From the NCBI GenBank assembly GCA_964036295.1, contig OZ038464.1:27420508-27484507 (forward strand): 64,000 nt of DNA, in the 5' to 3' direction. Source of the stretch: Plumapathes pennacea (Eukaryota > Cnidaria > Anthozoa > Antipatharia > Myriopathidae). Numbering within the stretch: the first letter of the stretch is position 1; the number at the start of each line of letters is the position of its first letter. The translations under genes and the position numbers were made by a program. A model generated the notes under the pieces. That model did no database searches and had not been told where the DNA came from. It saw nothing but the letters and a program-made list of their open reading frames with translations. This document shows, piece after piece, positions 13,158 to 25,445 of the stretch.

Positions 13158-14514
13158 CTTTTCCTTTTTGCGATTTTGCGGTTTCAACATTACCATCCTC
13201 GTTCCCAGGCTCTCCATAAACAATAATTGTCCCCCTACTACACCCATAGCGTGCTTCGCTCCGTTTCTGATTGTATAAATGTTCTTCCGGCTTTATTTTT
13301 TGGGGGTTGCGTGTGTAAAGAGGAAAGATAGGCGTTTCCCACGCCTAAGTACAGAAAGAGTGCCTTTTCGAAGTGTATGCATATTTTTGTCATACCAGTA
13401 TTACCGTGCAAGATTGCACAGTCCAAGACGAATAGATTGTGTTTCGGTTAGAGAACCTACATGCTTGACTTCGTGCGAACCAAGTTGTTTCATCATGGAA
13501 CTGATTTTTTCCTGATTACTGAATGACTTGAGGCGCCATAACAAAATAACAGGAATTTCTATTCATCATCGTTCTATGGTCATTAAGACCTCTCTCAAAA
13601 CCTCTTTTCAAAGGAACGCTTTTAAAAGTTTGTATTGATAACGTATGAATTAATTTAACCACAAATCAACATAAAGCAAAGAAAAGCAAATATGAAATGT
13701 GAAAACTATCTGTGCGAAATAGGGAATAAATGAATATCAATTGGCTGGAATGAGCAGAATTTTAAGGGTGAACACTCGACCAGTAGTTTAATTCGAAAAG
13801 TATGACTGATGAAACGTTGCGAGTGTCGTCATGCCAACACAGTTCCGGCCTTCACTGTCAATTTGACCCTGAAATAATTCAAATTTTGGGTGTACCATTT
13901 ACATGGGAAATGTAAGAGTAATCTGGAAGAAACGCGATAATTTGTTGGGCTACGCACTGAAGCCTTGTTTTGTCTGTGACTTGGTGTTGGAAGGCAAAAA
14001 TCGATCACCCGTATGTCTTCAAGTTTAAGGTATTGGTGTCGTCTTCTTAGTCAGTACAGAGCTACTTTCGTTTGTATTTCTTTCTCGTAAACTGTCTGTC
14101 CATAACTTCCTTCAATTGAACTTTGATTAGAACAATACAGATTTTGTAGGGCGGCAGTTACTGCCCTCTGGAAATGATCGAACCCTTGTCATTATCAACG
14201 GGCAAATTCAACTTAGTGAAACCTAAAGGTTTGACCAAAGCTCTCAATAAGTATACACTAACAGTGTTACACCATGGTGCAGTTAAGTTTTCAATGCTTT
14301 TATGTTTGTCTTTTGTTGCAGTGTTCACGTCGAGTGCAGTTAATGTTTCTATGTTAGTGTGGGGAATCATGGTTAATCATGTCCTTTCATCACATGGGAG
14401 GCACTGTATTCTCAGCCCGTTTATAATACTCGAAGGTGACCACCGAAGGAAAATTCGACTCAAAGAAACCCAAAGATATGGCTACTCAACGAAAGCCCTC
14501 GATGTGAGTACATA

Positions 14515-14890
14515 GTTCTAATACGCAACAGTGTTCACAGGCTTCCAACTCCTAAACTTTCAAATGGAATTGATGAAGCTCAAATGAAAGCTCTCGATGA
14601 GTACAAAGTCATTTTAAGAGCAGTGTTCACTCAGTTCCAACTCGTGAACTGTCAAATGAAACCTAAAGGTGTGACTACTCAAATTGAAAGCTCTCAGTGA
14701 GTAAATTCTAATGGCAGTGAACTTCCTGGACTGTCAAATGAAACTCAAAGGTGTAACCACTCAAATGAAAGTTCTCAATGAGTAAATTCTAATGGCAGTG
14801 AACTCCCTGGACTGTCAAATGAAACTCAAAGGTGTGACCACTCAAATGAAAGCTCTCAATGAGTAAATTCTAAGAGTAGTGTCGCGTCGA
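14515..14890 (+). repeat. Minisatellite array, period about 80 bp, four to five units
   Basis: Units contain GTGTGACCACTCAAATGAAA, then GCTCTCAATGAGTAAATTCT, AATGGCAGTGAAC, TTCCTGGACTGTCAAATGAA and ACTCAAAG. The last two units are nearly identical and earlier ones are more diverged. A related single unit seems to begin near 14190, and scattered relatives occur near 4085, 42885 and 45750. The absence of unique spacers argues against CRISPR. Confidence 0.85.
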
Positions 14891-15316
14891 TGTTGAGTGA
14901 AGTTCGTGTTTCACATTTTGTGCTTTTGAGTGTAATTTACAAAAAATGTAGGTCAGTTACATGGTTAAAAGCCGATCTTTATGTCTGAGTTCACGCCAAC
15001 ATTCATGATGCACGACAAGACTGTAGAGCGGTCTGGTCCCGACTATAGTTTAAATTTCGTTCAACCAAACCTAAATTAATCTTAATACATTAGCAATTAC
15101 ACTAAGACAAAAAGAAAGCACTTGTCACCAACCAGAAGTTAAAAATTATCCGCAATCGTCGGTTTTACTGAAGAAGACACCATTCAACAGTGAGTGCGAG
15201 AAAATTGAGTCACTTGCCACTGACATGCTTAATTTTCTGCGGCTTGCCGGTTAAACTACTTTTTATGTATTATAGTTTTGTATTGTATTTTGTATTAACT
15301 ACCTCAGTCCTAAAAA

Positions 15317-15379
15317 CTGAGAACGTTAGGAGGTTGCTTCGACTAATCATTAGTCGAAGCAACCTCATAACGTTCTCAG
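15317..15379. repeat. Perfect short hairpin
   Basis: CTGAGAACGTTAGGAGGTTG and the following bases are mirrored after a short loop. The inner 35 nt (GGTTGCTTCGACTAATC and its complement) pair perfectly and the outer arms pair with one mismatch. The size resembles a small foldback element or a pre-miRNA-like stem, but the near-absent loop argues against a normal miRNA precursor. Confidence 0.75.
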
Positions 15380-17613
15380 CTGCAGGTCCAAATTAAAGCA
15401 ACTATACAATTACTTTGTCGATAGTTTATCGACGACCGCATTCTTTGGGTGAAACACATTTGGCTTAGGTATTGTGAGACATGGTTGGAAAAAAATGCGC
15501 TGTTTTTTAACGAGAAGTACGCCTAATTTTGCAGATGTTTCTTCACAACGTACTGACAATATCCTTGTCAGTGCAATCTCAAGTGAAGTATTCCTTGGAC
15601 AAGTTCAAGACAGACATCGAAAGCAAGATAGTGCCATGCACGAATACTGAGGTTCCCGGCGCAGGGCGAGGGAATAACTACACGGCCATGCTAGTGATGA
15701 TTACTGTATGAGTTATGCGCCTGAAGTTTGAGTAATGCATGTTTATTGTCCTCCCTGCAGTTACTTCTGCCGGGCCTCTCTCCAAAGTTTCTTCTTGCTT
15801 TTACCTCGATATAACTATTATGGTCATTATCTAAAGTCTGCTGTCGTGGTGATGTTGCTTTCTCCTATCCTTTCCTGCACGTTAGTCGGCCATTTGACAC
15901 TGACAGAAGGAAAGAATGAAAGTCATGACTCAGATGACGCAACCTCATATCCCTGCCAACCCAATATTGCCATGGTTTATTGGGTGTTCTGTAGCACTTA
16001 AAATTCATCGTATTTCGAATAGTTCCGAATTACCTTTCCCCTCACTTAATGCTTTTATCTCTCCTTGAAGCTATTTAAAAAGCTTTAATTATTCGTTTGG
16101 TCTCATGCGTTTTGACTGCAGTGTATCATATATTACTTACTTACATACGATCATTGTTTTGGCTTCCTGTCAGTAAATTATTATACGGGTATAATGGTTC
16201 ACTGTACTGATTACTGTTAATAAACTAAAGCTTGTACCAATACTCTCATTAATTTGCATGTCAAATTTACTCGAGTGAGTAACGGTTTGTTATACAACAT
16301 AATATTTTCTGTGGTTGTCCTGAGCAGCCATGTATGTGTGCGGTTTTGATATTCACACATCAAGCACGCATCAATGTCAAAATCTAATTTGTCTGGGCAT
16401 AGAAGCAGGAAATCTTCCTTTTGGACTCGCTGAGGCTGCACGCAATTTAACCGAAGTGCTTTAAGTTCTCAGTACTTACAATATAGGCTCATCGATAAAG
16501 GTTTCTTTCGAACTGTAACAAAGAATGATGGAATCAAACCTCGTACGTTACTAAGATCTAATGACTAAGGGGCATAAAATTCCGGCGTGCTGTTAGAGAA
16601 TATCCGTGCCGACTTTCACAACTCGTACAATTCCACCTCCAACCTTCGCGTGCAAATTGATTAAGAGACAGAGTGGGCTTTTAAAAGAATCGTGACCTCC
16701 ACTGAAGTGACCATTCTTGACAAATTCCCAGCAAAGGCGGCCTAATAATAGAAAGCTTTTAACTCAGTGTACGTTCTGGAGTGAAGCTTTTTTGGTGACA
16801 TTGGTCTGTGAATCGTGGAGAAAAACCTGTTGAGACACACTCCAATTATTGAATTCTTTGTTTTCATTTTACCCTCCCCACAGGCTTTGGTTGTTGAACC
16901 TCGAACGCCAGATGTTCCAACAGCCTTAACAAGTCGCTACTTACAGCATTGAAAGGGGAAGTGTGCGAAGCAATTGAACTGCCTAAAACATTTTGTCCAA
17001 TATTGTTTTTGTGATATTTGAACTTTTTTAAAAGTCTAGTTCTGTCTATTTTATCTTGTGAAAGTTTTTGGTTAACCTGTATGTATGTGTTTCTAGTATT
17101 GAACTTTTGATTCTCCTTCAAGCCAAGCATGACAGGGTATTGATTTTTTACGGTTCGTAGCTTGACATAAACGGCTAAAGGAGGTCTCAGCGACTAATTA
17201 CTTAGAGTGGACAACGATCAGATTTATTTACAATATGCAAAATCTAATTTTACAAGGTTTTTCAAATGAGAACAATTTTATGTTCATTTCACATCACCAT
17301 TTTTAGGCTAAAACAAGCTCTTCACTTGGTTTTTGACCAAAACTTTGGGAACGAGAACACTCTCTTCCCAGAAAACATTCTCTTCCTAAAGTTTTTGACG
17401 AAAATCTTTGCAAAATGATTGCAAAACCCCGAATATCTCTGGAACGAGATGAGATCTTCATCAGCGGAAAACTATGCGGACGCGACTTGTGGCCTGGGGA
17501 CAAACATTGTACCCAGTCACAAACGCGTCTTTTTGAGAGGTTACACAGCACAAGCGCGCGAACTGATTGCTGCCAGAATTCTGCGTTTGCAAGGTGATCC
17601 CAAGTCGATCAGA
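15380..17613. other. Intergenic sequence and HPRT upstream region
   Basis: No gene is recognised before the HPRT start. About 200 bp directly upstream of that start is open in the HPRT frame but looks unlike any HPRT N terminus, so it is probably 5' UTR. No TATA box stands out near the expected start of transcription. Confidence 0.55.
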
Positions 17614-19303
17614 ATGGACCATAAGAACGATTTCATTGATGTAAGTGCGATTTGCTTTATTTTCTGCCACGATAGTAATGAGTAGATACTTGGTAAACTA
17701 GGACCAGGCAACGCATTCTTTCAGCTCATGCTGGGGTGCTGGGGGACTTTGGCCCCCACACGATCGTCTTGTTACATAAAAATTGCATAGAAAGCTGTCG
17801 ATCAGAGCTGAGAATTGTGTGTCACCCCACAACACTAGTATACTATAATCACGAGTATTTTTATGCTCCGGAAGATTTTTTTGTGTAATCAGCTGGACCA
17901 CGACCGAAAACCGCACTATTCCGATCCTGAATTTTCTGTCTTTTCCCAGATTCCTGATGACTATACTGGGTACCAGCTGGACATGTTCTGTATTCCTCAA
18001 CACTATGAGGAAGATTTAGAGAGTGTTCTCATCCCCAAGGGCTTGATATCAGACAGGTACAGGAGATGTGATTTTAACAATAGCGTAAAAAATGCAGTCC
18101 TGATAGACCCAAGACCTTGCTAGCCCTTTTGAGACCTCCTCTCCTCTCCTCCCCACCACCCACTCTCCCCCACCCCCTCCTCCAGTTCCTGTCCCTTTGC
18201 TATTCACCACCATGCTGGCATGCATCATGTGATATATGGTGTCGTGTAACAATCATGCCATTTGGATTTTTAATGTTAGGATGGTAGATTTTGGTTGATT
18301 GTGAAGCTCGGGTTTTTTCTGTGTGTATTTCCTTGCTGCTGTAGTGATTTCAGCGCAAAATCAAAAAAGCGGATCATTACAGGGGCAAGGAAATGCACAC
18401 AGAAACAAGGTGGGAAAGTTTCAGCTCTAATATTCCAGTAAAACCCAAGTTTCGCGATCGACCGAAATCAGTATGATTGTTGTGCAACACCACATATCAC
18501 ATGATGTGTGCCAGGAGCTTGGGCTACCTGTGCCTTATCATACTGTAGTGCAGACTTGGCATTGGGAGCTTTCTTGAGTGGATTGATTGAACTGTAATAA
18601 TTTTTTTTTTTGTGATAAATCTGCATCAACCGTGCACAATCTACAGTAGACAAAGTTAAATATTATCACTATCTGTGACAGAATTGACAGGCTAGCAAGG
18701 AACATCTGCCGCAAAAGTGGCAGTGGACCTTTGGTTGCCCTGTGTGTTCTGAAAGGTGGCTACCAGTTCTTTGGAGATCTGATGGATGCCATCAAAACCA
18801 TTAACTCAAATGCAGGTAAACATTTGTAAATATATGATTTATTTTAGACATGAAGAATTTCAAAATTATATTTCTTCCTCTGTTGGACCTGCCAACTCTC
18901 CCAGCCTGCATCTCTTCCTGGTCTCCTACATTAAACTCTCATTAATCTGCTGCCTTGGTGCCTAATCTCCTGTCAGCTCATGTTGTCAATCTCCCACCTC
19001 CAGAGCTACGTGTATAGTTAGAACACTTTTAAAGATACTGTTGTAGCTTATATGACATTAAAAAAAGCAAAAAAAAAGGTGTTGTGGTGACATATGTTTT
19101 GGCAAAAGTTGGCTTCAGACTACAAATCTATCCCCACTCCACTCCCAGAGAGCTCCAACCCTCAAACAAGTAGGGCCCAGATCCCTTGGCTGAATCTGTT
19201 GCCTCAAACTTTGTCGAAGATGGTATCTATGCTCTGTAATTGTATTTCTGTGTGCCAGCTGCATTATAACTTAATTTGTCAACTCAAAGCAATCAACTGT
19301 GCA

Positions 19304-19348
<45 letters not shown>

Positions 19349-22300
19349 GGCCAGTGTGCTCTGGCCTTTCACCGTTATAAATCCTGAAAAAGTTGTCCAC
19401 TCAAAATATATAAATAGACAAATATATCTGTCACGTGACCACATAAAACTATCATGTTTTGAGCTGGAAATACTCCAAATGCTCTTGATTTTACCATTTA
19501 AATGACTGGCAACCATAAAATTATACACACATGCTCATATAATGTCATTTTCTGTAGTTATACAGAGTTTCTCAGTAGTCACGTGCTTTTGTGATGATTT
19601 AAGGGTTGAACACTGTTTTTCTTTTTCGTTTCTATGTACTGTACTTCTGTGTGGAGCAGAGCAATCTGTGCCAATGTCCATTGACTTTATAAGACTCAAG
19701 AGTTATGAGGTTGGTGAACAGTGCATCAAGGGAGAGTAGTCAAGTTTGTGGAATTTTTACCAGGAATGACTAGTCAAGTTTTTTCCACATGGTCAGCCGC
19801 ATGCACCTTCTTCAGTGAAGACAGGTTATTTTTACATAAAGATAGATCCTAATTTCCAGAAGAGAAAAAGTGTGTTGCTCTGCCCGGCCTCCAGATTGGC
19901 TGCAATGATGTCAGGTGAAAGGCATCTATAGAGAAAATGGAAGCTGATAGCTGTCTTGTTTTTGTACGGATTTAGCTAGATTTCGTGACTGCCAGTGCAT
20001 AGAAATAGTGGGCTATGTGTTGCCTCATCTGCATACAGTCAGTTTGAATCTTGATGATAAATCTTATTACTTTTAATTTATAGGAGGTTCCTAAATTTCC
20101 TAAAGTATTTCTGTTTATTCAGGACGATCATTCATCAGGCGAAGTAAAAATTATTGGTAGTGATGATTTGTCCTCCCTGTCTGGAAAGGTAGGTAACTAA
20201 CCAAGGCCAAACAGCCACTAAAGCCTGCGGACATGGTTATTCTCCAAACTACAATTCCTTAAGCTTTATGTTTTTTTTGTTTTTTTTGTTTTTTTTTTCT
20301 GGGATAAAGCTTCCCTAGGCCAGTTTTAAACATTGCGCCACTGCCGTGCCAAACTCAGTGCAAATGAGCAAAATCCATTGTGTGAGATAATATTATTTGC
20401 ATTGAGTTTGGCTCGGCAGTAGCGCAACATTTGAAACAGGACTTAGTTAGATCGATGTTTTTGTAAATTGTCTTGTAAATTACTTGAAATGATGAAAGAA
20501 GTAAGCCTGTATAATCCCTGATTCTCAGATACATGTACTAGAGCTGTAAGACTCAAATCTATATACATTGCAGTTATCAAATCAATACTATAATTAATAC
20601 TATAAATCTATATGATTTTTTTTCTTTTCAGAATGTCCTGATAGTTGAGGTAGGTGCAAAAACTGACTATTGTAACAATTATTACAAGTTGTGCCAGCTC
20701 TCATTCTTAGTACATTTGACTGCATTTAAAAGTTGGGTACCTTAATTATGTCTTATGCTTAGTGGTTTAATAGAAGACCTCAAAATATCATGTATGGTCA
20801 CTTCATCTGTGGAATTTTATGTTATCTTTTTACCTATTTGCTCTTCCTTTAGGACATCATTGATACTGGGGGAACCATGATAAAGCTGCTTAAAACAGTG
20901 AAAAAGTTCAATCCAGCATCAGTGATGGTGGCCAGGTACGTATACACAGAAAAACTCACCAACAATACAAGCAAAAATTTTGTTTTAAAAACATTTAAAA
21001 TATTCAATATTTTGTTTTTTCAACTGGATTACATGCAGTACCATATTTGCTCTTTCCTCTGCAAGTCCCTGGGAAGGCAATAATATTATTTTGATTTTCA
21101 GATGGGCGGCATGTGCTAAATACAACTGCTTATCACACCATACTTTTTCTGCTGCACAGAGACTGTGTCAGCTGGTGTGGCTTTTGAGGTTCTTTACCAT
21201 AACCATTTGACATTTCAATATGCTTTTCACTGAAACCACCATTCCAAGTTACGAACTCTGTTTCTCAACAGTTTACTGGTCAAGAAGACTCCTCGTAGCT
21301 CTGGCTATGAACCAGACTGTAAGTATCTTTTATCCTACAGATCATTTCACTAAGTTACACATTTCATCTATGTTTTAGTACGGGCCACAGCATGGTGATT
21401 TGTGTGTTTCTTTGTTTGTAGATATTGGTTTTAAAATCCCCGATAAGTTTGTAGTTGGCTACGCTTTGGTGAGTACACTACAGTATACGATGCTATATTA
21501 CCTTATAACCGGCCTTATAAACGGTTAGAGCGTTGTTCTTATGTCGTGGAGGTCATTGGATTGATTCTCGTTGATGCCCTGGGCACGGTTTTTGATAATC
21601 CTGGATTAGCAGCAAACGCTTTGTCATTTTTAAGCCTGGAAAACGGGAAGGTTTTGCTCATAATTCAGCGTAATTGATAAGTTTTGCGTTAAAAGAAGAT
21701 TTTTAGTTGGTCTTTGAGCAAAAAACTTGCAGTTTGTTGGCCAACAGGACGAAGGAAAGAAATTGGTTAATTTTGGATTAACTTAATCGGGCTTTGAAGA
21801 ACTGGACCCTGAATTTTGAGATAGAATAGACGAAGAGAAGATAGTGATGACGTACGATTGACCAAACCGAAGACTACGTCGATGATAATGACGACAGTGA
21901 CGAAATGACGTTGATGATAACAATGACGATGGTAGGAATGTAAGACAAAAGCCTTTGTTATGATAAAGGAATGGTGGAAACTTTGTCAGGCTTGTGTATT
22001 TTCCTTTGCCCTCAGGATTACAACGAGTATTTCCGAGATTTGAATGTAAGTATATATGTTCAATTAAAAAAATAATAGTGCTTGGAACAAAGACTGTTGC
22101 AACAGAAAAGGCCAAAAAGTTTGTCTAGGAATTCATCCTTTTCGTGATTATGTAAGTGATCTTTGATTGACTTCGTAAAACCAAAATACTTTCGATGTCA
22201 AGCCGGGGGGGGGCAAGCGTTTTTGACAAAACGGATACCGGCCAATTGATTTTACTTTGAAAAACATGCAAACCAATAAGCCGTACGGGAACACCATCAC

Positions 22301-22561
22301 CACCTAATCTTTTGGTTATGCTGGAAAGCTAGTAATTGGGAGAACTAGTTTTGGGCTGTGTCGACGTGGAGAAACTAAAACGTATGATGTATCGACTTGG
22401 GGTCAATGTATGAAAGCTGGACGCAGCAAACATTTTGTGTACTATTAACTACGGAAATATGTTATAAAAAATACGTTTTAGAATTTATGCGCTACATTGT
22501 CTTGCAGCACATTTGTATAATAAACGAGAACGGAAAGAAGAAATATGCAGCGAAGAACTGA
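17614..22561 (+). CDS. HPRT1: Hypoxanthine-guanine phosphoribosyltransferase, complete 11-exon gene
   Basis: Purine salvage enzyme of the cytosol: it transfers phosphoribose from PRPP to hypoxanthine or guanine, giving IMP or GMP. Coding exons, all with GT-AG borders and consistent phase: 17614-17640, 17950-18056, 18682-18815, 19660-19709, 20123-20188, 20632-20649, 20853-20935, 21272-21318, 21422-21468, 22016-22045, 22508-22561 (stop TGA). The product is 220 residues; the human enzyme has 218. Visible landmarks are [14 protein letters not shown] near residue 12, the pyrophosphate-binding loop VLKGGY (Lys about 69), [10 protein letters not shown], the PRPP motif [14 protein letters not shown] (about 130-143) and [20 protein letters not shown] near the C terminus. 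The start was chosen because it gives a 9-codon first exon, as in vertebrates, and has A at -3. In-frame sequence is open upstream to about 17420, so a longer N terminus is possible but unlike the family. Two introns split what are single exons in human. Confidence 0.97.
18213..18515. mobile_element. Long inverted-repeat MITE in HPRT intron 2
   Basis: The arms at about 18213-18257 and 18472-18515 are imperfect reverse complements, for example CATCATGTGATATATGGTGT against ACACCACATATCACATGATG. Complementarity continues inward through the 18295-18345 and 18388-18460 segments (CTGTGTGTATTTCCTTGC against GCAAGGAAATGCACACAG), so nearly the whole 300 bp can fold as one hairpin. No ORF. I read it as a non-autonomous foldback DNA transposon; no clear target duplication was found. 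Confidence 0.7.
19303..19346. repeat. (TA)n microsatellite in HPRT intron 3
   Basis: About 20 uninterrupted TA units lie between HPRT coding exons 3 and 4. The Tyr/Ile-rich ORFs on both strands here are translations of the repeat and not genes. Confidence 0.95.
20316..20443. repeat. Inverted-repeat element in HPRT intron 5
   Basis: Two arms of about 45 nt (20322-20365 and 20396-20437), sharing for example TTGCGCCACTGCCG against CGGCAGTAGCGCAA, flank a spacer of roughly 30 nt. The structure is a short foldback or MITE remnant. It has no coding capacity and lies upstream of the 18-nt HPRT exon 6. Confidence 0.7.
21510..21572 (+). repeat. tRNA-like (SINE or tRNA pseudogene) segment in HPRT intron 9
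   Basis: An A-box-like GGTTAGAGCG is followed about 35 nt later by a B-box-like GGATTGATTCTC, the spacing of a tRNA internal promoter. The B box departs from the consensus (GATT where GTTC is expected) and no full cloverleaf is convincing. I therefore read it as a decayed tRNA-derived SINE or tRNA pseudogene, not an active tRNA gene. Confidence 0.35.
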
Positions 22562-23361
22562 AGGAGGATAATAATGAAGAACTTGTGTGACCCAACCACG
22601 CTTATGCAGATAGCTATTAACGTGCTCAGCTCTCAGCCGACGAGGTCGACCCAGTGTTGGTGTTGATATTAATATATATGGTTGAAAACCCGTTCCTTTG
22701 CCTGCGTTACATCCGAACTAAACACTGCTAGCAAAGGCCAAAAGATTGGACGAGTCCAGTCTGACGGGTTTTGACAAATGTTCATCTCTGTTCTCTAAAG
22801 TCGGCTTGAATCACAGTTGCACTCGACACATGCGTTGTAGTCTTTCCTGATCTCAAATGGTCTCGGTTGGCTTCTCAAGTATGCAACCTTTCTGAGTGTG
22901 TGATTCAGATTTTTTTCGGGCATGAAAACGTTGGGTTATTTTAGTTAAAATGTTTTTATTTTGCTATCTTTGTTGTATCTAGCTGTGGAAAAATAATTAA
23001 ATGTGTTGATCACTGATGCAAACGTCGTAGTAATTGCTTTTGCTGCTCAGCTGTGACTACTGAAGTACTCATTTTTCTATTTCCTCTTTGTTCTTGTCCT
23101 AGTTTCTTCTTCGTCTTTATCTTCGTTATCTTGTCCTTGTTCTTGTCTTTGTTCTGGTCCTTGTTCTTGTTTTTGTCGTTCTTATTCTTTTTTTTTTTTT
23201 ATGTATATTTTCTTATACTTCCTCTTGACGTACTTTGGCCTGTTCCAGGCTCTCCTATACTGGAGAAAAGCGCCAGAAAAAGACGCGAAGAACTGGGGCG
23301 GGGGCGAGGGAGGGCTGGGACTGACCCTGAAGTAGACTGGGTCTGAGTAGCTAAATCCAAG

Positions 23362-25445
23362 ATGGCGCAGATCGGAGGAGCAAACAGTTTTGGTCGCTTC
23401 GTTTGCCAGTTAAAGCGCCTGACGTTAAATTACTGTAAAGGTGGTGGTAGCAGCAGAGGTTTAAGGTAAACTGAACCTCTTGGCTGCCATGTAGTACTTG
23501 ATTACTGGCGAACATCTCATGTTTTCGTGTTTTGCACGTGCAGGGAATATGTGGATCAAAATGTGGTCGATTTCTGTAAAAGAAATCCACAAGTTGTCGT
23601 GTATGTCAGAGAAAGGAACGGGAAGCACCCTAGAGTGGTAGCTAACTTCTGTAAGCATGGAATAACATTGTTCTACTAGTTTGATCAAGCTTAATGCATA
23701 GGTCAATTCCAGCTTTAACCAACCCCAGGGATTTGTCAGACCTGGTTGCCCCAGGGACGGGGAATTTGCACGAGAACCGTAAAAAGTTAATAAGAAAAGA
23801 GTGGGAGATTGAGTGAAATTGCCAGTTTTTCAATGCCCATGGGCTGGGAATTTGTATCCATGGATGAAAAGTCCCCGGGGTCAGCCTGGGGGGAGATGGT
23901 AACAGCTGGAATTGATCGATGCATAAATTGTTGCGCACTCCAGATTTATTGAACTTGTCAGGCAACATATTTCACACTCCCCATGAAAAAGTATTTATAT
24001 TCACAAGAGGATTCAGTGTTGTATCCAGAGCGCGTCATTGTGTCCTGGGACGCACAAATCTCAATTTGGACGCAAAAAATTCCAGCAAGTGCGTCCGCTT
24101 GGACGCACTCGAAAAATTAATTGACAAGCGACTCTTTTCGGAACGCGACCCGCTAAGCGGAAACCCGACGCTGATCCTTCACCACTGATAGTGCGTCGGT
24201 AAAGCCCGATTTACGCGTTGCAACTTTCGCTTACGACACGAATAAAAAATCACTCCGTGATTTGGTTTTCTGCCGCATACGACACGAAAAAAGTAGTACA
24301 ATTTCCAAGGGTTAAATCCTAGAATGCGAGTGTGACTGAAAAAATATTCGATCAAATGTTACTGTAAACCACTGGCTGTTCGAGCGGCTCAGTTTATCGC
24401 GACGTGCACACCTTTCATCGATCACGGCGACACCACTTTTAATATGACAAACGGTCGAAATCTGTCTGCATACAAATCTTAAAACATTGACCTGTAGTCT
24501 TGCACATCGACTGAAAATCAAGCTGTCAATTTTTCGCGTAGTGTGGTGAAATTTGATAACCCAAAGAATTGAGTTCAGATTTGCATAAATATGTTTTGTG
24601 CGTATGGCGGACGTCATTAAAATACTTTTAGAAGAAAACCTCCTCGAAAGAGAACAAAATGTGGCAGGAACATAAAAGATGTCCTATCGGCTTGTTATTT
24701 GTTTGGTACAAAAATAAGCAATGTGAATAATGACGCGCCACGAATATTAATATTAAAAATGAATATTAATTAGTTGGACCCCACAAAATCCTATTTGGAC
24801 CCCTAAATTTTGGAAGAGGGGGTCCGAAGGACCCCCAGTTTTGAAATCCTGGATACAACACTGGGATTGTAGCAGATTTTCCTTCTCTTTTGTAGCCACC
24901 AGGCAAAGATCACTTCAGCATTTTTCGACACTTTGCAAAAGCAGTTTTATTTTGTCTGCATGCAGTGGCTGTGAGAATAGCTGGGGGAATTTGTACTGTC
25001 AAGCCTTTCACTCTTGATTTCATAATGCAAATTCTCCCAACCTTATAAAGAAAAAAGGTGTGAGTGATGCAGTAAGAATATTGTCAGTTTGATCAGATTT
25101 TGTCTAAACAAGGTACCAAACACCAAGTTCTCTATGCAAGACCAGCATGTATCTGAGAGACAACATTTAAGTTCACTTGTTTTTGTTATAGTGAATGGCA
25201 ACAGCAAGATAATTGATGTAAAGAACATGGAAACAGAGGAAATCTCTGAATGGATGGAGAGACTCAGGAACGAGTCAGGTGTCAAAGTGGAAAAAATACG
25301 AAAATTCTGGAATACGGACAATCCGTCAATTCAAGGAACGTGGGATCCTTTCATAAATAAACCTGTTCAGAGACACGATATTTTACTCAGCACAAGGGCT
25401 AGGCAAGCCGAACAGGAAGCACATATGCATGTAGACGAAAAGTGA
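23362..25445 (+). CDS. MRPL43: Mitochondrial large ribosomal subunit protein mL43, complete 3-exon gene
   Basis: Nuclear-encoded component of the mitochondrial large ribosomal subunit, with a thioredoxin-like L51/S25 fold. Exons are 23362-23465, 23544-23650 and 25192-25445 (stop TGA), with phases 2 and 1 at the two junctions, giving 154 residues against about 160 in human. Family signatures visible in order: [17 protein letters not shown] near residue 10, [40 protein letters not shown] (about 53-72), and the strongly conserved [18 protein letters not shown] near residue 120. The ATG has purine at -3 and G at +4. The gene starts 0.8 kb after the HPRT stop on the same strand. Intron 2 (1.54 kb) is enlarged by an inserted TIR element. 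Confidence 0.95.
24009..24868. mobile_element. hAT-like non-autonomous TIR element with 5-bp target duplication (MRPL43 intron 2)
   Basis: A 15-bp perfect terminal inverted repeat, CAGTGTTGTATCCAG, spans 24014-24028; its reverse complement spans 24849-24863. The direct repeat GGATT flanks both sides (24009-24013 and 24864-24868), giving an 850-bp element. CAG...CTG termini recall hAT-type transposons, which more often make 8-bp duplications, so the superfamily is tentative. No transposase ORF remains. The longest internal ORF (about 23919-24188) crosses the left end. Confidence 0.85.

Noticed and set aside
14515-14890. CRISPR array
   Set aside because: The repeats are contiguous and diverged, without unique spacers, in an animal genome. 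The same applies to 32545-32846.
17415-17613. Open frame upstream of the HPRT ATG as an N-terminal extension
   Set aside because: The 9-codon first exon from 17614 matches vertebrate HPRT exactly. The upstream residues have no family similarity or clear transit-peptide character.
23053-23346. Phe/Leu-rich ORF upstream of MRPL43
   Set aside because: It comes from a pyrimidine-rich TTCTTG tract. Its end overlaps the MRPL43 promoter region and it has no homologous domain.
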